Origin: an uncultured Clostridia bacterium
GTDB lineage: Bacteria; Bacillota_A; Clostridia; TANB77; CAG-508
Length of the DNA stretch: 16,004 nucleotides
Assembly: GCA_948852375.1 (NCBI GenBank)
Contig: CAQOYX010000036.1
Coordinates: 1 to 16,004, forward strand
Direction: 5' to 3'
Shown one piece after another: positions 14,432 to 16,004 of the stretch. The first letter of the stretch is position 1. Every line of letters starts with the position of its first letter. Both the position numbers and the translations under genes were made by a program. Below the pieces are notes generated by a model. That model made no database searches, was not told the origin of the DNA, and worked only from the letters and a program-made list of their open reading frames with translations.

Positions 14432-15109
14432 ATGGATTACTTGACAACTTCGGAAAATCTTATACTTTTAACTGGTGGTAATGTAATAAATCATCGTTAC
14501 GTTACCCAGTTTGGTGTAATGATGATTTCCAAAACGCAGGACTTTATTCCTGATGAAATAGCACAAGCTTTTAATCTGTCAACTGAACAAAAAGGAATGG
14601 AATTAAATGCAAAGCTCACATATCTTAACTCTAAAGCTACTTCTGCTGATTATGTAGAAAATATTTTTAGGGTTAGAGGTGAAAAATCTATTGCGAATAA
14701 CATTCACATAGGCTTTATTATTGCAGGAATAAAAGAAGAAACTGTTTTAGAGCTTACGAGTAGTACTGCTAATATTAGCAGACAGACAACATCAAAAACC
14801 AGATCTGCAATAGACATGTTATATGTAATACAAGACGAATCTGATATTCCATATATTGAAGAATTTTTAAATTTAAGAGAGACATGGAAATCAAGATTTA
14901 GTCTTACGCCCCAAAAAAACTATACATTAGAAAGGGCTAATGAGTTTAATTTATGCACTAAGGCTATGAGTATAATAATGTCGATGTCTTTGCAAGATTG
15001 GAGCAATTATTTAAGTAGAAAAATCAATACTGGATATGAATATGAATTTGAAAAAGTTTGTATTGAAATCCAAAGACAACTGTGTGAGTTATATCCCGAT
15101 TTTTTTTGA
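14432..15109 (+). CDS. Divergent ThyX-fold (flavin-dependent thymidylate synthase-like) protein lacking the RHR motif
   Basis: The 225-residue protein resembles ThyX at the level of pattern. LTYLNSKAT parallels the ThyX CYNSK region. GEKSIANNIHIGFIIAGIKEETVLELTS parallels the ThyX block GHxSVLEHxxFTFxIxGVSRxxxxQLxRHR. The C-terminus (ERANEFNLCTKAMSIIMSMSLQDWSNYLSRKI...YEYEFEKVCIEIQRQLCELYP) parallels the closing helices in which ThyX has YxxxxxxNLRSLxxFLxLR and AQWEIR. The SVLEH His/Glu and the signature RHRxxSxxxxSxRY are not conserved (SRQTTSKTRS is found instead), so normal thymidylate synthesis is unlikely. AAGGAG lies 9 bases before the ATG. Codon use is AT-rich, unlike that of its upstream partner. 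The pairing suggests a joint task, perhaps on a modified nucleotide, but that is a guess. Confidence 0.55.
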   Translation: MDYLTTSENLILLTGGNVINHRYVTQFGVMMISKTQDFIPDEIAQAFNLSTEQKGMELNAKLTYLNSKATSADYVENIFRVRGEKSIANNIHIGFIIAGIKEETVLELTSSTANISRQTTSKTRSAIDMLYVIQDESDIPYIEEFLNLRETWKSRFSLTPQKNYTLERANEFNLCTKAMSIIMSMSLQDWSNYLSRKINTGYEYEFEKVCIEIQRQLCELYPDFF

Positions 15110-15180
15110 TTAGTTATAGTACCAGACTTATTTATATAACTTGGTGAAACCTTACTCAAAAAAGTTTTAGGAGTATGACC

Positions 15181-15222
15181 ATGATTATCCCCCAGTACAC
15201 AATTGGGGGATAATCATTTATT
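15181..15222 (+). terminator. Terminator of the plus-strand two-gene unit, overlapping a 10-codon ORF
   Basis: A perfect 13-bp stem (ATGATTATCCCCC at 15181-15193, GGGGGATAATCAT at 15205-15217) with an 11-nt loop is followed by TTATTTT. The stem also contains a tiny ORF, MIIPQYTIGG (15181-15213), preceded by AGGAG at proper spacing. The terminator is convincing; the ORF may be chance. Confidence 0.75.
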
Positions 15223-15399
15223 TTCTAAATATCGTATGCATTAAATCTTACTATAACATTCATCTAGTATTTTATCTTTTTTGCTGTTTATATATTTCTT
15301 TGCTTGATAGCTCAATTAGAAGTTCAGCTTTTGGAGCTAATAATTCTCACACTTTCTTTTCCTTTTTTTATATACAATATATATTAAAAAACCATATAG
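15223..15399. other. Gene-free AT-rich stretch
   Basis: I see no convincing gene here. On the minus strand, about 15290-15355, a short open segment (LLAPKAELLIELSSKEIYKQQKR) runs to a stop but has no start or ribosome binding site; it is probably a decayed piece linked to the remnant at 15400-15575. Confidence 0.3.
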
Positions 15400-15575
15400 T
15401 CAAAATTCTAATTTATAATTATATTTTATATATTTTTCCATGCTCTTTTTAGCCTTTTCTATCTTAAATATTCCATATCCAACTATATGATTTGATATAA
15501 ATTTAGTAAAAGTTTCTTCCAAAGAATACACTTTATTTGCCTTTATATCATCTAGTCATTTTTGTAATTTTTCAG
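15400..15575 (-). pseudogene. Remnant of a small gene, antitoxin-like C-terminus
   Basis: The minus strand reads TEKLQK, then an in-frame TGA where many homologue-like sequences would have Trp, then LDDIKANKVYSLEETFTKF and an extension ending at 15400-15402. The LDDIKxNKVYSLEE segment resembles C-termini of small Phd-type antitoxins, but the match is by eye only. With an internal stop and no start it is most likely a broken gene. Confidence 0.3.
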
Positions 15576-15612
15576 TTATATATTATCTTTTCTTATTTTA
15601 TACATATCATAT

Positions 15613-15655
15613 AAAAATAGTTACTCTATCTTTTAGATATACAGTAACTATTTTT
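15613..15655. terminator. Bidirectional terminator beside the Cys-rich secreted protein gene
   Basis: A perfect 13-bp stem (AAAAATAGTTACT at 15613-15625, AGTAACTATTTTT at 15643-15655) with a 17-nt loop ends 18 bases from the stop of the minus-strand gene at 15673. Confidence 0.75.
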
Positions 15656-15672
15656 GATTATCGTTCTAATTT

Positions 15673-16004
15673 CTAGTTATTACACATTCTATTATGACAT
15701 TTTTGTCTACTATCACAGTTTCTTATGTGATTATTTTTTGGTTGTAAACATTGCGTATTTTGTTGCATACAATTATCATTTTGTTGATATAGTGGGCAGA
15801 TTTGATTTTGCAGACAAACATTATCATGATCTTTCATTTTTTCTTGCATATTGTTATAAATTTGATTAGCTTGTTCTTCTGTAATTTTATTTTCTTCTAC
15901 TTTTTGTTCCAATATTTCTTTTTTCACTTGCAATCTTTCTTCTTTTGAAAGTGCTTGCACATATGAATTCGCAAACACCACACTTATTAATAGTAGAGCA
16001 AAAA
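15673..16004 (-). CDS. Secreted small protein with Cys/Gln-rich tail, 5' end outside window
   Basis: The frame is open to the right edge of the window, so the start is not seen. The first visible residues, FALLLISVVFANSYVQA, look like the core and cleavage region of a signal peptide. They are followed by a helical acidic/basic segment (LSKEERLQVKKEILEQKVEENKITEEQANQIYNNMQEKM), resembling short secreted helical-hairpin proteins in which 'xITEEQAxxIxxxM' recurs (DUF2680-like, by eye). The C-terminal 45 residues hold seven cysteines among Gln/Asn/His residues, which could form disulfides or bind metal. It lies beside a strong terminator and has no in-frame CGG. Function unknown. Confidence 0.6.
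   Translation of the reverse strand, partial: FALLLISVVFANSYVQALSKEERLQVKKEILEQKVEENKITEEQANQIYNNMQEKMKDHDNVCLQNQICPLYQQNDNCMQQNTQCLQPKNNHIRNCDSRQKCHNRMCNN

Noticed and set aside
1..16004. CRISPR arrays, tRNA or rRNA genes, including a tRNA-Gly that might explain the CGG decoding
   Set aside because: I found no regularly spaced repeats and no cloverleaf or T-loop (GGTTCGAATCC-like) sequence in the window; the decoding tRNA, if any, is elsewhere.

Overview
The window looks like a chromosomal segment of an AT-rich, low-GC Firmicute, probably an uncultured gut-type clostridium. Support for this: strong AAGGAGG-type ribosome binding sites, TTG/GTG starts, an ftsE-ftsX-M23 hydrolase operon, and AGA-dominated arginine usage. 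Species cannot be assigned from the sequence alone.

Layout. On the minus strand, reading right to left: uvrB (10479-8521); lepA (8057-6244), rlmB/SpoU methyltransferase (6169-5134) and a 658-residue membrane-anchored protein (5084-3108); then ftsE (2928-2240), ftsX (2250-1347) and a secreted coiled-coil M23 peptidase (1329-139), which together form the FtsEX/PcsB-type septal hydrolase-activation module. A small plus-strand gene (8226-8444) with its own promoter and unlike codon use sits between lepA and uvrB. From 10.5 to 15.7 kb the region is accessory: a GNAT acetyltransferase, a helix-turn-helix gene remnant, a YhcG/DUF1016 nuclease, a tyrosine-recombinase remnant, a plus-strand two-gene unit (a His-rich unknown protein and a degenerate ThyX-fold protein) behind an operator-like promoter, and more remnants. 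A secreted Cys-rich protein runs off the right edge.

The main observation is about decoding. Five conserved genes (ftsE, ftsX, rlmB, lepA, uvrB) cannot be read in one frame. They break at nine places, and every break is an in-frame CGG followed by A or T. Dropping the C, so that CGGA or CGGT is read as one glycine, restores the conserved protein at all nine sites: both ABC-ATPase motifs of FtsE, the P-loop of UvrB, the SpoU core of RlmB, and so on. It also gives family-typical lengths (FtsE 228, FtsX 300, LepA 603 and UvrB 651 aa). No in-frame CGG in these genes is used as arginine, and fourteen CGG trinucleotides in other codon phases cause no shift. Host genes without an in-frame CGG are intact. 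This suggests that CGG is not an ordinary arginine codon here and that CGGN is decoded as glycine with a +1 step, by a four-base-reading tRNA-Gly or by tRNA-Gly capture at an unassigned codon.

Two plus-strand genes with higher-GC codon choice (8226 and 13246) do contain in-frame CGG where arginine keeps the frame open. Under the proposed rule both would terminate early. They look recently acquired and provide the natural test of the rule.
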